DNA of 64,000 nucleotides, from contig JAEZCC010000035.1 in NCBI GenBank assembly GCA_023412715.1, forward strand, positions 16,904 to 80,903, read 5' to 3'. Source of the stretch: Bacillota bacterium (lineage in GTDB: Bacteria; Bacillota; Clostridia; Oscillospirales; Acutalibacteraceae). The position numbers were made by a program, and so were the translations under genes. The notes under the pieces are model-generated. The model searched no databases and was not told the origin of the DNA. It worked only from the letters and a program-made list of their open reading frames with translations. Of this stretch, positions 39,780 to 49,081 are shown piece by piece. How positions within the stretch are numbered: position 1 is the first letter of the stretch; each line of letters begins with the position of its first letter.

Positions 39780-40583
39780 ATGAATATGTATCTGCACGAG
39801 CTGAGATCCCTGCGGAAATCCACAATCCTGTGGACCTGCGCCCTGATTGCGATTGCCGCTCTGTACCTCTCCCTGTACCCCGGCATGGCGCAGGACGCGG
39901 AGGATTTTAAGAAGCTGCTCGGCGGGTATCCGCCGACGGTGCGGGCGATGCTGGGCATCAACCTCGACTATATCACGTCCATGCTGGGGTTCTATTCGTT
40001 TACGTTTTCGTTCATCGCGCTCTGCGGGGCCATTCAGGGCATGAATCTCGGGGTTTCCGTCCTGTCGAAGGAGACGCGGGAGCGGACGGCGGACTTTCTG
40101 CTTGTCAAGCCCGTTTCGCGCATGTCCGTCGTCACGGCAAAGCTGCTGGCGTCGTTCACGGCCGTCGCCGTCACAGACATCGTCTTTTTCGGCGCGTCCT
40201 TCGCCATTGCGAACGCCGTGAAGACCGCCGATTTCAGCGGGAAGCTGTTCTTCATGGTCAACCTGACCCTGCTGTTCCTGCAGATGATATTTCTGGCCCT
40301 CGGCGCGGCCGTCGCCGTCTGCTTCAGGCGGCTCAGGAGCGTGCTTCCGGTCTCGCTCGGCGTGGTCTTCGGGTTTTACATCGTCGGCGCCCTGATTGCC
40401 ACCGGCGAAAACAGCGAAGCGGCCCGCTGCTTTTCCCCCTTCAAATATTTCGACACCGCCTACATCCTTCAGCATTCGGCATATGAGACTCCCTACCTGG
40501 TCACCGGGGCGGTCATTGTAGTGGCCGCGGTCGCCGCCGCCTATGTCATCTATATCAAAAAAGATATCCACGCCGTAAGCTGA
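39780..40583 (+). CDS. ABC-2-type exporter permease
   Basis: 267 residues with about six hydrophobic segments; first helix near residues 20-35. The segment SKETRERTADFLLVKPVSRMSVVTAKLLAS is the cytoplasmic loop seen in ABC-2 permeases. It is homologous to the next gene product (KEERDKTAEFLIVKPVSRSTVVTAKLMAA), so the two probably form a heterodimeric channel. Confidence 0.9.
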   Translation: MNMYLHELRSLRKSTILWTCALIAIAALYLSLYPGMAQDAEDFKKLLGGYPPTVRAMLGINLDYITSMLGFYSFTFSFIALCGAIQGMNLGVSVLSKETRERTADFLLVKPVSRMSVVTAKLLASFTAVAVTDIVFFGASFAIANAVKTADFSGKLFFMVNLTLLFLQMIFLALGAAVAVCFRRLRSVLPVSLGVVFGFYIVGALIATGENSEAARCFSPFKYFDTAYILQHSAYETPYLVTGAVIVVAAVAAAYVIYIKKDIHAVS

Positions 40584-40606
40584 ACAGATTGAAAGGAGGC
40601 TCCCTG

Positions 40607-41401
40607 ATGAATATATTTTTGAGAGAACTGAAAGCCAACCGCAGGACCCTGATCATCTGGTGCGCCTGCATGATTGTCACGGTCCTGGGCGGCATGGCGA
40701 AATATACGGCCTATTCCTCCGGCGGGACGAACAACCAGGTCTTCAACGAACTGCCGAAATCCGTAAAGGCCCTGCTGGGGATGGGGAATCTGGACGTGAC
40801 GACCATCGCCGGCTTTTTCGCGCTCCTGTTCCTCTACCTGGCAATCCCGATCGCCATCCACGCCGCAATTCTGGGCAGCGGCATCCTCGCGAAAGAGGAA
40901 CGGGACAAAACGGCCGAATTTCTGATTGTCAAGCCGGTTTCGAGGTCCACCGTCGTCACCGCCAAACTGATGGCGGCTCTTGTGAACGTCGCCGTCCTGA
41001 ACGCCGTTACGCTTGTTTCTTCCATCTTCATGGTGAAGGCGTACAACAAGGGCAGGGATCTCACGGGTGAGGTCGCCGTGTTCTTCCTGAGCCTGTTCCT
41101 TATCCAGCTGATCTTTTTATCGCTCGGCGTGCTGCTGGCGGCCCTGATGAAAAACCCGAAGGGCGCGGGCTCCACTGCCGCCGGCGTTGTGGTCGGGGCG
41201 TACATCATCAGCGAAATCACCAGCGTCAACGACCGGCTGAGCGCCCTGAACGTGCTTTCTCCCTTTAAATATTTCAGCTACGACCGCATTATCGCGGGGA
41301 ACGGCCTGGACCCCGTCATTGCGGCGCTGTCGGTCCTTCTCACCGGCGTTTCCATCCTGTCGGCCTATTTCTTCTACCGGAAGAGGGACCTGAACGTCTG
41401 A
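40607..41401 (+). CDS. ABC-2-type exporter permease (second subunit)
   Basis: 264 residues from ATG 40607, seven bases after AAAGGAGG; a TTG at 40589 would place the start inside the RBS. About six membrane helices. Paralogous to the preceding protein, with the same order of loop and helices. Last gene of the TetR-controlled exporter operon. Confidence 0.9.
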   Translation: MNIFLRELKANRRTLIIWCACMIVTVLGGMAKYTAYSSGGTNNQVFNELPKSVKALLGMGNLDVTTIAGFFALLFLYLAIPIAIHAAILGSGILAKEERDKTAEFLIVKPVSRSTVVTAKLMAALVNVAVLNAVTLVSSIFMVKAYNKGRDLTGEVAVFFLSLFLIQLIFLSLGVLLAALMKNPKGAGSTAAGVVVGAYIISEITSVNDRLSALNVLSPFKYFSYDRIIAGNGLDPVIAALSVLLTGVSILSAYFFYRKRDLNV

Positions 41402-41422
41402 CCAGACAGAAATCGGTGAAAA

Positions 41423-41452
41423 AGAAAGCCCCGCTTAAAAGCGGAGCTTTCT
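41423..41452 (-). terminator. Terminator between convergent genes
   Basis: AGAAAGCCCCGC and GCGGAGCTTTCT form an 11-bp stem with one mismatch around a TTAAAA loop. On the minus strand it is followed by TTTCTTTTTC, so it mainly terminates the leftward GH35 gene; it may also serve the rightward exporter operon. Confidence 0.72.
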
Positions 41453-41457
41453 GCCGT

Positions 41458-44268
41458 TCAGGACGGGCGGTGGAAGTCTATTTCTGTCCTGCGGGCAACA
41501 TACGCCGGCTCCAGGACCGGGCTGTACAGATATCCCCGGCGGTACCCGCTTTGCAGCTCGTCGTAGAACGCCGGGCATTCCAGAATGACGGAGAGGACGT
41601 TTTCGCCGTCCTTTTGGAGATAGCTTTCCGGAATATGGAACTTCTGCTGCGGCCCCAGGATATCGTAGCGGCCGATCGGCCTGCCGTTCACGTAGATCGT
41701 CAGCCGCTGGTCGGCCTCTTTCGTGCGGAACTGGAGCGGCGCGCTGAACGCCTCGTTCCGGCTGTAGCAGAACTTCCGCCTGAACCAGACGATGTGCCCG
41801 AGCGTTTCGTCTGGGACAAATTTTTCCGCGGACGGGACTGTGCCCCAGAGGCTGTCGTCGTAAGGCAGGGTATGGTACCCGCCGTTGATGCCCGTCAGGC
41901 CCTGTTTCAGGTAAAAGCCCGAAACCTCCAGCCGGCATGCGCTCCCGTCCGCGTAAGTGCCGTGCAGGAAAAACGGATGCATGATGCCGCTGTATTTCAC
42001 CAGGGCGCCCTCATGCGGATGGGATTTGTTGTGGAACTCGTTTGCATAGAGGATTGTCATGTCGTTCGTGCCCTTTTTGAGCGCCCGGGTGACGTCTTTC
42101 ATCCGGATTTTTTTATTGTGGCTCTTGTAGACCAGGGTGCCGTTGAGATAAAGGAACATGCGGTCGGTGCCGTTGTGCTCGTAATCCATGAAAATCATGC
42201 CGGGCGCGTCTTCCAGCTCGAACTTCGTCTTATACCAGTAATAGCCGTGTTTCGTGAAGCCGGCCTCTTCCAGAGAAATCGGCCTGTCTAGCCTGACCCA
42301 GCCGGAGCAGTCGTAACCCGCGCCGATTTCCGCCGTATCGCCTTTGTATTTCCACGGCGAGGTCCAGCGGAAAGCCGGCCTGCCGGGGAAGGTCCCCGTG
42401 CGGAAGGCGAGCGTGCGGATCCCGGTGCGGGGGTCCCCGGCGAGCGGCACGTCCGTCCCGTTCAGCACGGCGTCCGTCGGCAGGCTTTCTTCCGTCAGAG
42501 GGAAGAAGCGGACGGAGCAGGCGGCGTTTTCTTTGATTTGACAATTGAGGCTTACGCCGTCCGCGGTTTCACTGACGCCGGCAAGGTAGTAAAGGTCGTG
42601 GAACAGCAGCCCGTTTTTCAGCTCTTCCACGCCGCCGGCCATCTCTTCTTCTATAATAAGAATGGAAACGCCGCCGATCCGCAGAATCTGCAGATCCTTG
42701 TGCGTGTACTGCAAAAGGCAGCCGTCCCCGGCGTCATACCGCCCGAACTCACCTTGGACGGGATGGACGTCCGCCGCCTTCACATTCAGGAGCAGTTCGC
42801 CGCGCGTTCCGCATTTGCCGAATACGACCAGCGCGGTCCTGCCGCCGCACTCCTTTGAAAGCAGGATTTCGGAAGTCCCGTAAACCAGCATGAGGCTGCT
42901 GTCCGGCACCCGGAAGGCCACGGGGAGCATGCGGGTCCCGCCGCCGTTTACCGCCGTGCGGAAGGTGATTTCACGCCCCAGAAGCTCCGGCGCGATGCGG
43001 ACGGTGAGGTCTTTCGCCTCCTTCTCGATATTCCGGATGAAGAAGAAGCGCCCCTTTTCGTTTCCCTCCTCATAGACGTCGAAGTTTTCGTGGCATGTGT
43101 TCACGCAGGTGTCCGGCCGGGCGCCCGTCTCCGTCAGGAGCACGACGCTTTCGCCGCCGGCGGTCACGCTTACGTAGGACCTGCCGTCGCTGTTGAGGAT
43201 GATGCCGGAAAACTGCTTTGCAAAGCGGATAAAGCCCTTGATCCACCCGTATTTTTCCCTGTTCAGCTCGCCGTTTTCATGGATCGGCGCGCCGCCGAAA
43301 TCGTAGCTTGTAATGTTGCCGAGGCCGCCGAGGAAAACGACGTCGCCCCGCGCGCCCATAAACGGGAAGGACGTGCCGCCGACCATCATATAGTAATTGA
43401 TAATGGAGGCCCCCTGGATCAGCACGCTTTTCGAGACCCCCTGCACGACGGAAAGATCCGGCTCGTACATCGGGACCCCGATCTGGGAAAACCAGCCCGC
43501 CTGAAGCTCGAGGATCATGACGGGCATGCTGCTCTGGGATTTTTTCGATTCGATGATTTTGTCCTCGTACAGATGGTATTCGCCCATCCACAGGCCCGGA
43601 ATATACGGGTAATAGGTCCGCGTGTCGATGATGCCTTTTCCGTGCAGGAACGCCGCCTCGTTCGCAAACTTCGGCACGTCGATTCCGTATTCTTCCATCA
43701 TGTCTTTCAAGGTAAGAAAGTAATCGACGGCGTCCTGCACCGTAATGGTCTCTTCGCCGTATTCAATCAGATGGTCGTATTCGTTTTCAATCTGCGCCGC
43801 GATGATGGAGCCGCCGTTGGTGATGAGATGGCTGCGGATTTTGCCGCTCACGGCCCGATACCATTTTCTGCACAGCGCGAGGTAGCCTTCGTCCAGCATG
43901 CGCAGGCGCAGCTCTTTTCTGGCTATCTTCGCAATCAGCCAGTCGGGGTGCCCGCCGAAATCGAGCTCGGCGCAGATGTACGGCCCCGGCTTTATCAGGA
44001 CATAGAAGCCGTATTTTTCGCACAGGGTGAGAAAGCGGTCGAGATCGTAGTCGCCGTCCCAGCGCTCCTTGCCCTCCTCGGGTTCGTGCATGTTCCAGGC
44101 AATGTAAACCGAAATCAGGTTCGCGCCGGTGCTTTTCATCTTCTGCAGGCGGTCTTCCCATTCCGCGGCCGGCACCCGAAAATAATGGAACTCCCCGCCA
44201 ATCAGGAACACGTGCTCGCCGTTTATCAGAAACCCTTTTCCATCATAAGAAACGACAGGTTTGCTCAT
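41458..44268 (-). CDS. GH35-type beta-galactosidase
   Basis: 936 residues, no signal peptide, so cytoplasmic. The N-terminal TIM barrel (about 1-340) is GH35-like: NGEHVFLIGGEFHYFRVP, WNMHEPEEG, LIKPGPYICAELDFGGHPDWL and the acid/base glutamate in AAQIENEYDH (Glu163 by family analogy); the nucleophile is probably in MILELQAGWF. C-terminal beta-sandwich and galactose-binding-like domains follow (MFLYLNGTLVYKSHNKK, LTIYVNGRPIGRYD). It would remove terminal beta-linked sugars from imported oligosaccharides. It follows a GH94-like phosphorylase gene by 51 bases on the same strand. Confidence 0.88.
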   Translation of the reverse strand: MSKPVVSYDGKGFLINGEHVFLIGGEFHYFRVPAAEWEDRLQKMKSTGANLISVYIAWNMHEPEEGKERWDGDYDLDRFLTLCEKYGFYVLIKPGPYICAELDFGGHPDWLIAKIARKELRLRMLDEGYLALCRKWYRAVSGKIRSHLITNGGSIIAAQIENEYDHLIEYGEETITVQDAVDYFLTLKDMMEEYGIDVPKFANEAAFLHGKGIIDTRTYYPYIPGLWMGEYHLYEDKIIESKKSQSSMPVMILELQAGWFSQIGVPMYEPDLSVVQGVSKSVLIQGASIINYYMMVGGTSFPFMGARGDVVFLGGLGNITSYDFGGAPIHENGELNREKYGWIKGFIRFAKQFSGIILNSDGRSYVSVTAGGESVVLLTETGARPDTCVNTCHENFDVYEEGNEKGRFFFIRNIEKEAKDLTVRIAPELLGREITFRTAVNGGGTRMLPVAFRVPDSSLMLVYGTSEILLSKECGGRTALVVFGKCGTRGELLLNVKAADVHPVQGEFGRYDAGDGCLLQYTHKDLQILRIGGVSILIIEEEMAGGVEELKNGLLFHDLYYLAGVSETADGVSLNCQIKENAACSVRFFPLTEESLPTDAVLNGTDVPLAGDPRTGIRTLAFRTGTFPGRPAFRWTSPWKYKGDTAEIGAGYDCSGWVRLDRPISLEEAGFTKHGYYWYKTKFELEDAPGMIFMDYEHNGTDRMFLYLNGTLVYKSHNKKIRMKDVTRALKKGTNDMTILYANEFHNKSHPHEGALVKYSGIMHPFFLHGTYADGSACRLEVSGFYLKQGLTGINGGYHTLPYDDSLWGTVPSAEKFVPDETLGHIVWFRRKFCYSRNEAFSAPLQFRTKEADQRLTIYVNGRPIGRYDILGPQQKFHIPESYLQKDGENVLSVILECPAFYDELQSGYRRGYLYSPVLEPAYVARRTEIDFHRPS

Positions 44269-44319
44269 TTGCTTCTCTTCCCTTCGGCAATGATTTGGCC
44301 GGCCGAAAGCCCCGCGCTT

Positions 44320-47300
44320 TCAGCCCAAGAGGACGTCAATCCGGTCGAACCCGCCGGCGCGGACCTTCTGCGCATACGGGGCCGGAATGACGTTTCCCTC
44401 GATTTGCACCGCGTCGCCGGAGCCGCAAAGCTCGGCGCGGAGCACTTTTACGCCTTCTTTTCCGAACGTGTCCCGGCGCGATTCGTTGTGGTAGACGGCA
44501 AGCGTTTTCCCAAACAGCCTGCAGGCGAACGTGTTCGCGGGGAAGGTCATGCAGACGGGCGTCCCACCGGCAGGCACCCGGCATTGTTTTTCGTGCTCCA
44601 GAAAAAGCCGGCCGGGCAAAACGGGCTCCAGCCTCATGCTGAGCCTTCCGTTTTCATCGAGGAAAAACGGGACCCGGCCCACCGTCACGATGCGCCACAT
44701 GCTGAGAAATTCGGCGGAGGCGCCGGTCAGCCGCGACACAAACCCACCGCCGCGCAGCTTTTCGTTCGGGTAAACCGAGCTTGCGAGAAACGACGAATTT
44801 TCGAGGATGCTTCTCCCGTAGACCTCGGGGTCCAGGAACGGGACCAGGGCGGTTTTTGCGCAGCGGAAGAACTCTTCATACGCGCCGCACCGCAGCAGCT
44901 CCAGAAAATATTTGTATTCCATATGCAGGAAGATCGCTTCGTTTTCCAGCCAGCCCCGCGGGAAAATATTCTGCCGCCCGATTTCGCCCGTTTCGTTCAT
45001 GATGTTGCCGCAGATCTTGTACATGTCCAGCGCAGGGTCGTACAGCTCCGTCTTCCGGATGGCGCGGTGCATGCCGCGCGCAAGCCGCGCGTCTTTTGCC
45101 ATGCGCAGCACGTGGACGGGGCCTTCCAGGAAAAGCGGGAGCGGCCTCTGCCGGAACGCGAGCGCCCTGACGCGGGGAAGGCCGCCGGCGTCTTTTCTCT
45201 CGGCGCCGTCCGCGCCGCGCAGGATTTCGTATTTTGTCACTTCATTGATAAAATAGGTGGCATAGACGCCTGTTTTCGGGTCGGCCGCTTTCCGCACGCC
45301 CCGGTCGACTTTTTCCACCGCGGCGGAAAGGAACTGCTTCAGGTCGTCCGCCTCCACCGCGGTCTCTTTGCCGGTCACGCCGAACATGATTTTTCGGCGG
45401 TATTCCTCTTTGACGCTGTTGCTGCGGTCCCAGTACTCGTAATCGCCGGCCGGCCCCCGCAGCAGCTCTTTGATTTCGGAATAAAAGCGCGCGGCTTCCT
45501 CCGGCAGCGGCACCGCCGCGTGTTCCGGCGCGAACCGCTCCAGGACATCCAGAAAGACGGACGCGAGGCGTCCCGTCTCGCAGCTTTCGTTGATGGAAGA
45601 GCCGAGGATGCCGGGCAGGCCGTTCAGCGCGTCGCACCATCCGGGCTTGTCGGCCTCCATCTCGACGCCGACGCCCTCCGGGTCGAGCGACGCGATTTTA
45701 TTGACCAGCAGCACGACGATTTTCGTCGCCAGCGGGCAGGCATAAATCCCGCCCGTACCGCAGCCGGTGCGCACTTTAAACGGAAGGCTCCCGCGCTGCG
45801 CAATCATCTTGTGCTTTTCGGCCGACTGCGCGACGGAATGGAACCGGCGGACGCCCGCGTCCGTCAGGACGTATTTTTCTTCCCGCGGCAGGACGACGCG
45901 GTCGCTGTCGTAAAACGAAAATCGCTTCCCGCTGAAAAAGAGATCCGAAACGCGGTCCGGGTACATCTCGATGAACTGCTCCAGCAGATCGGTGTTGTAT
46001 GTCCAATGGTCGACCCAGTAGCCGTCGCTGAAATCAGCCAGCTCCTCCTGGTCGCACATGCTGAAAATCCGGTCGAGAAAATCGTCCATGCCGCCCTTTT
46101 CAGGGGCAATCCCGCGCCGCTCCAGCTCGCCGAGCAAGGAGCCGGGCGTGAAGGGTTTTTGCAGGATTTTCAGCACTTCTTCCCTGTCTTCCGCCCTGAA
46201 AAACGCTTTTACGCAGTCCCGGGCCGGGGCCGCCTCACGCAGCAGGAACCGGGAGCCCTTTAAAACCAGCGGATTGAAGCCGTCCAGCTGAATCAGGTCA
46301 AAAAAGGTCTTGATATTGGCGTCCTCCGTAAACGGAAAGAAAAAAACGTCGTTCCTGCGGTTCTGGTCGACGTCGCGGAAGTTGGAATTACCCTGCGAGT
46401 AATACGTGGAGTCCACCTGAAAGAAGTTGTATTCCCGCTCGAGGTCGCCGTGCTTTCTTGAAAAGACATAAAAGCAGTGCCCGCCGCCCAGCCGCACGGG
46501 ATACCCGCCGCGCAGGACGTTGTCGAGGAACGTCTGGCCGCAGTAAAGGTCGAACGCTTTCGAGCTGCTGACGGTGAAAACGGGCTCCTTCAGCTTTTCA
46601 ATCAGGAGCCTGTTCTCTTCGATCTTGCTTTCGAGATACTCCTGCGTCAGCGTCTTTTCAACGTACCGCTCCAGCCTGCCGTATTCCCCAATGTTGCCGA
46701 CCAGCGTATACGTGACGTCCGTTTTGCCGGGGCCGACGGCGGCGCGGTGATGCCCCAACGCGCAGGGCGTAAAGCCCATATCCGGCTGCGCCGCGGGGAC
46801 CGTGAATCCGTCCGTGAAATTCACCGGGTAAGAAAAATCCGTCTCACAGCCGAAAATTGCGGAAGGCTCAATCACGGTTTTATAGATTTCGGGTTTTCCG
46901 TTTTGAAAACCGAATTGGGCGAAAAAGTTTCCCCCTTCGATCTGCACGGTCTCGGGCGTGTCGTAAGGCAGCGCCTTGATGCGGTAAAACGGAATTTTGT
47001 CGGCGTGTTCCACCCGCATCCACGCCTGCCGCAGGTTGCTCATTTCTTTGAGGTCGCTGTTTTCGAGGTAATAGGGCAGCATGACCGGCATGCCGTCAAG
47101 CATCTCGACCGTAAGATCCCTTCCGGTCAGGTTGGCGACCCTCACCCTGCGGATCAGCCCGCCGAACGATTCGCCGGGCATGGTGCAGTACATTACGTCG
47201 ATTTTCAGCCCGAGCGTGCGGTTCTCCTCCTCGATTTTCAGGTCGTGCGAGGTAATCCTCATCCTCTGGACGACGTCGTCCTGCGCCTCGCCGCGCGGGC

Positions 47301-47610
47301 CGTCCTGAAACGGCTCGCAGAAGGCCGCCCTGCCGGACGCCGGATCGCCGATGCGCAGGAACGTGCGGAACCCCTGCAGCGAGGTCATCCGGTATGCCTT
47401 GTTGGCGGGCTCGAACTCCATGATGGCGTTGTCCTTGTTATTCACCCCGAAGGTGGAGACGCACTGCCCTCGGTTCACGTAATACAGCCACATCGGCTTG
47501 CCGTGCAGCCCCGCGATTGCAGGCAAAAAGCTTGCAAACGGCTTGGCCCGGTTGTAATTTTCAATCACGAACTCATCGTTTTCACCGATATAATAATTTT
47601 TCGTTTCCAC
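44320..47610 (-). CDS. GH94-like oligosaccharide phosphorylase (SOGP-type candidate)
   Basis: 1096 residues from GTG 47610, eight bases after GGGAGGA. The N-terminal domain (VIENYNRAKPFASFLPAIAG, MWLYYVNRGQCVSTFG, IMEFEPANKAYRM) recalls the large cellobiose-phosphorylase-superfamily proteins, especially beta-1,2-oligoglucan phosphorylases of about 1100 residues. The C-terminal half is an alpha/alpha-barrel-type region. These cytoplasmic enzymes use phosphate to release a sugar 1-phosphate from beta-glucosides. The beta-1,2-glucan assignment is from memory of the family pattern and is moderate; GH94-superfamily membership is firmer. Confidence 0.68.
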   Translation of the reverse strand: METKNYYIGENDEFVIENYNRAKPFASFLPAIAGLHGKPMWLYYVNRGQCVSTFGVNNKDNAIMEFEPANKAYRMTSLQGFRTFLRIGDPASGRAAFCEPFQDGPRGEAQDDVVQRMRITSHDLKIEEENRTLGLKIDVMYCTMPGESFGGLIRRVRVANLTGRDLTVEMLDGMPVMLPYYLENSDLKEMSNLRQAWMRVEHADKIPFYRIKALPYDTPETVQIEGGNFFAQFGFQNGKPEIYKTVIEPSAIFGCETDFSYPVNFTDGFTVPAAQPDMGFTPCALGHHRAAVGPGKTDVTYTLVGNIGEYGRLERYVEKTLTQEYLESKIEENRLLIEKLKEPVFTVSSSKAFDLYCGQTFLDNVLRGGYPVRLGGGHCFYVFSRKHGDLEREYNFFQVDSTYYSQGNSNFRDVDQNRRNDVFFFPFTEDANIKTFFDLIQLDGFNPLVLKGSRFLLREAAPARDCVKAFFRAEDREEVLKILQKPFTPGSLLGELERRGIAPEKGGMDDFLDRIFSMCDQEELADFSDGYWVDHWTYNTDLLEQFIEMYPDRVSDLFFSGKRFSFYDSDRVVLPREEKYVLTDAGVRRFHSVAQSAEKHKMIAQRGSLPFKVRTGCGTGGIYACPLATKIVVLLVNKIASLDPEGVGVEMEADKPGWCDALNGLPGILGSSINESCETGRLASVFLDVLERFAPEHAAVPLPEEAARFYSEIKELLRGPAGDYEYWDRSNSVKEEYRRKIMFGVTGKETAVEADDLKQFLSAAVEKVDRGVRKAADPKTGVYATYFINEVTKYEILRGADGAERKDAGGLPRVRALAFRQRPLPLFLEGPVHVLRMAKDARLARGMHRAIRKTELYDPALDMYKICGNIMNETGEIGRQNIFPRGWLENEAIFLHMEYKYFLELLRCGAYEEFFRCAKTALVPFLDPEVYGRSILENSSFLASSVYPNEKLRGGGFVSRLTGASAEFLSMWRIVTVGRVPFFLDENGRLSMRLEPVLPGRLFLEHEKQCRVPAGGTPVCMTFPANTFACRLFGKTLAVYHNESRRDTFGKEGVKVLRAELCGSGDAVQIEGNVIPAPYAQKVRAGGFDRIDVLLG

Positions 47611-47794
47611 TCCGCTGTCCTCCCACGATAAAAAACGCCGTTAAAATCAGGATGTTTCATTGCCTTTCCACTGTAATTTTATCAATTGCCGCGAAGAAAG
47701 TCAGTAGAGGATTTTGTCTTTTCGTATGAATTTTTTATGGTGCTGCCTTCGACAGGTAATTGCGTCCTCTTTTACCGGCGCGCCCTTTCAAGCT

Positions 47795-49081
47795 TCAACG
47801 GCTGTTTTTCACGAATCGTTTTTCATTGGAAAGCGAGTGTCCCATATGCTTCTTATAGACATTATAAAAATATCTCCAATCAGAGTAGCCTACCTTTTCG
47901 GCGATTTCGTATATTCTCATGTCCGTATTGATATAGAGGGACTTTGCCCTCTCCATTTTCTGCGTGGTCACATAATCAATGAAATTGACGCCCAGCGATT
48001 GTTTGAAAATGCGGCTCAAATAATTCTTGCTCAACCCGATATGATCGGCAGTCGTCTGAAGGCTCAAATTTTTATCATCAATATGTGCATGGATAAACCG
48101 TATTGCTTTCTTGATATCTTCGTCGGCAAAGGCGTTCTGCGTGAAATCGCTCGTAAACGAAATGCTGCCGTCTTTTTTTTGATACATCTCCTTGTGGGCA
48201 GCCGCATCGGCTTCGAGGAACGCTGCGTGCAGATCCGTATCTTGATAAGGAAAACGGCTGACGCCGGCGACAAACGAAAATCCCATCCACTGTTTTATGC
48301 TGAGAAAAACAGCCTGAAGCATTTTTCTGAGCGCCTTTTCTGTTTCTTCCTGGGAATAAGAGGCGGGGATGGTCAATATGGCTACATATTCATCGATACC
48401 GACGCAGACAAGCTCATTCATGAACGACTGATCCATAATTTCTTTGAGAATGTTTTGTATGGAATATTTAAACAAATAGATATCTTCCGAATACATCTCC
48501 TGGTAACAGTTCTGATACTCCATCGCTTTCAATACGGCGACGGCTAAACTTTCACGGCCGATTTGCGCCCCCGACCGCTTCAGCTGTTCTTCCAGGACCG
48601 CACGGTCATACTGTCTGCCGTCGAGTATGTCAAACAGAAGGGTTTCCTTGATCTTTTTGCTGTTGGCATGCAGATGATTATCTGCGGACCGCTCCTCTCT
48701 TCGGGCGGCTATCTTTTTTGCTGCCTTCAAAACGGAAGACAAGATATCTTCCGGCAGCATCGTTGGTTTCAGCAGGTAGTCACATGCTCCGAGATTCATT
48801 GCCTTGCGGACAAGATCAAACTCGTTGAAGCAGCTCAGGATAATAATTTCAATATCAGTATCATTCTGCCGGATATTGCCAATCAGTTCCATGCCGTCCA
48901 TAACCGGCATTTGGATATCAGTGAGCAGTACATCAATTCGTTCCATCTTCATAATATCGAGCGCTTCCCTGCCGTTCGACGCACAGATTGCGTTTAAGCC
49001 GTTTCCACTCCAATCAATGCTTTCCATGATGGACGTTCTGACAAAGGCTTCATCATCAACGATTAGAATGTTCTGCATCAT
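47795..49081 (-). CDS. YesN-type response regulator (REC + AraC HTH)
   Basis: 428 residues from the first ATG of ATGATG (49081). N-terminal receiver: ILIVDDEAFVRTSIM, with the phosphorylated aspartate in VLLTDIQMPVMDGM and the lysine in DYLLKPTMLPED. Central linker of about 190 residues. The C-terminal AraC domain has two helix-turn-helices (LSLQTTADHIGLSKNYLSRIF and IYEIAEKVGYSDWRYFYNVYK). Overlaps the kinase gene by 26 bases. Such pairs typically activate neighbouring sugar-import genes; the flanking GH94/GH35 genes and the ABC importer are likely targets. Confidence 0.93.
   Translation of the reverse strand: MMQNILIVDDEAFVRTSIMESIDWSGNGLNAICASNGREALDIMKMERIDVLLTDIQMPVMDGMELIGNIRQNDTDIEIIILSCFNEFDLVRKAMNLGACDYLLKPTMLPEDILSSVLKAAKKIAARREERSADNHLHANSKKIKETLLFDILDGRQYDRAVLEEQLKRSGAQIGRESLAVAVLKAMEYQNCYQEMYSEDIYLFKYSIQNILKEIMDQSFMNELVCVGIDEYVAILTIPASYSQEETEKALRKMLQAVFLSIKQWMGFSFVAGVSRFPYQDTDLHAAFLEADAAAHKEMYQKKDGSISFTSDFTQNAFADEDIKKAIRFIHAHIDDKNLSLQTTADHIGLSKNYLSRIFKQSLGVNFIDYVTTQKMERAKSLYINTDMRIYEIAEKVGYSDWRYFYNVYKKHMGHSLSNEKRFVKNSR

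Noticed and set aside
43090..46263. A 1057-codon plus-strand frame across the GH35 and GH94-like genes
   Set aside because: Antisense shadow of two well-supported minus-strand enzymes; low-complexity composition and no family resemblance.
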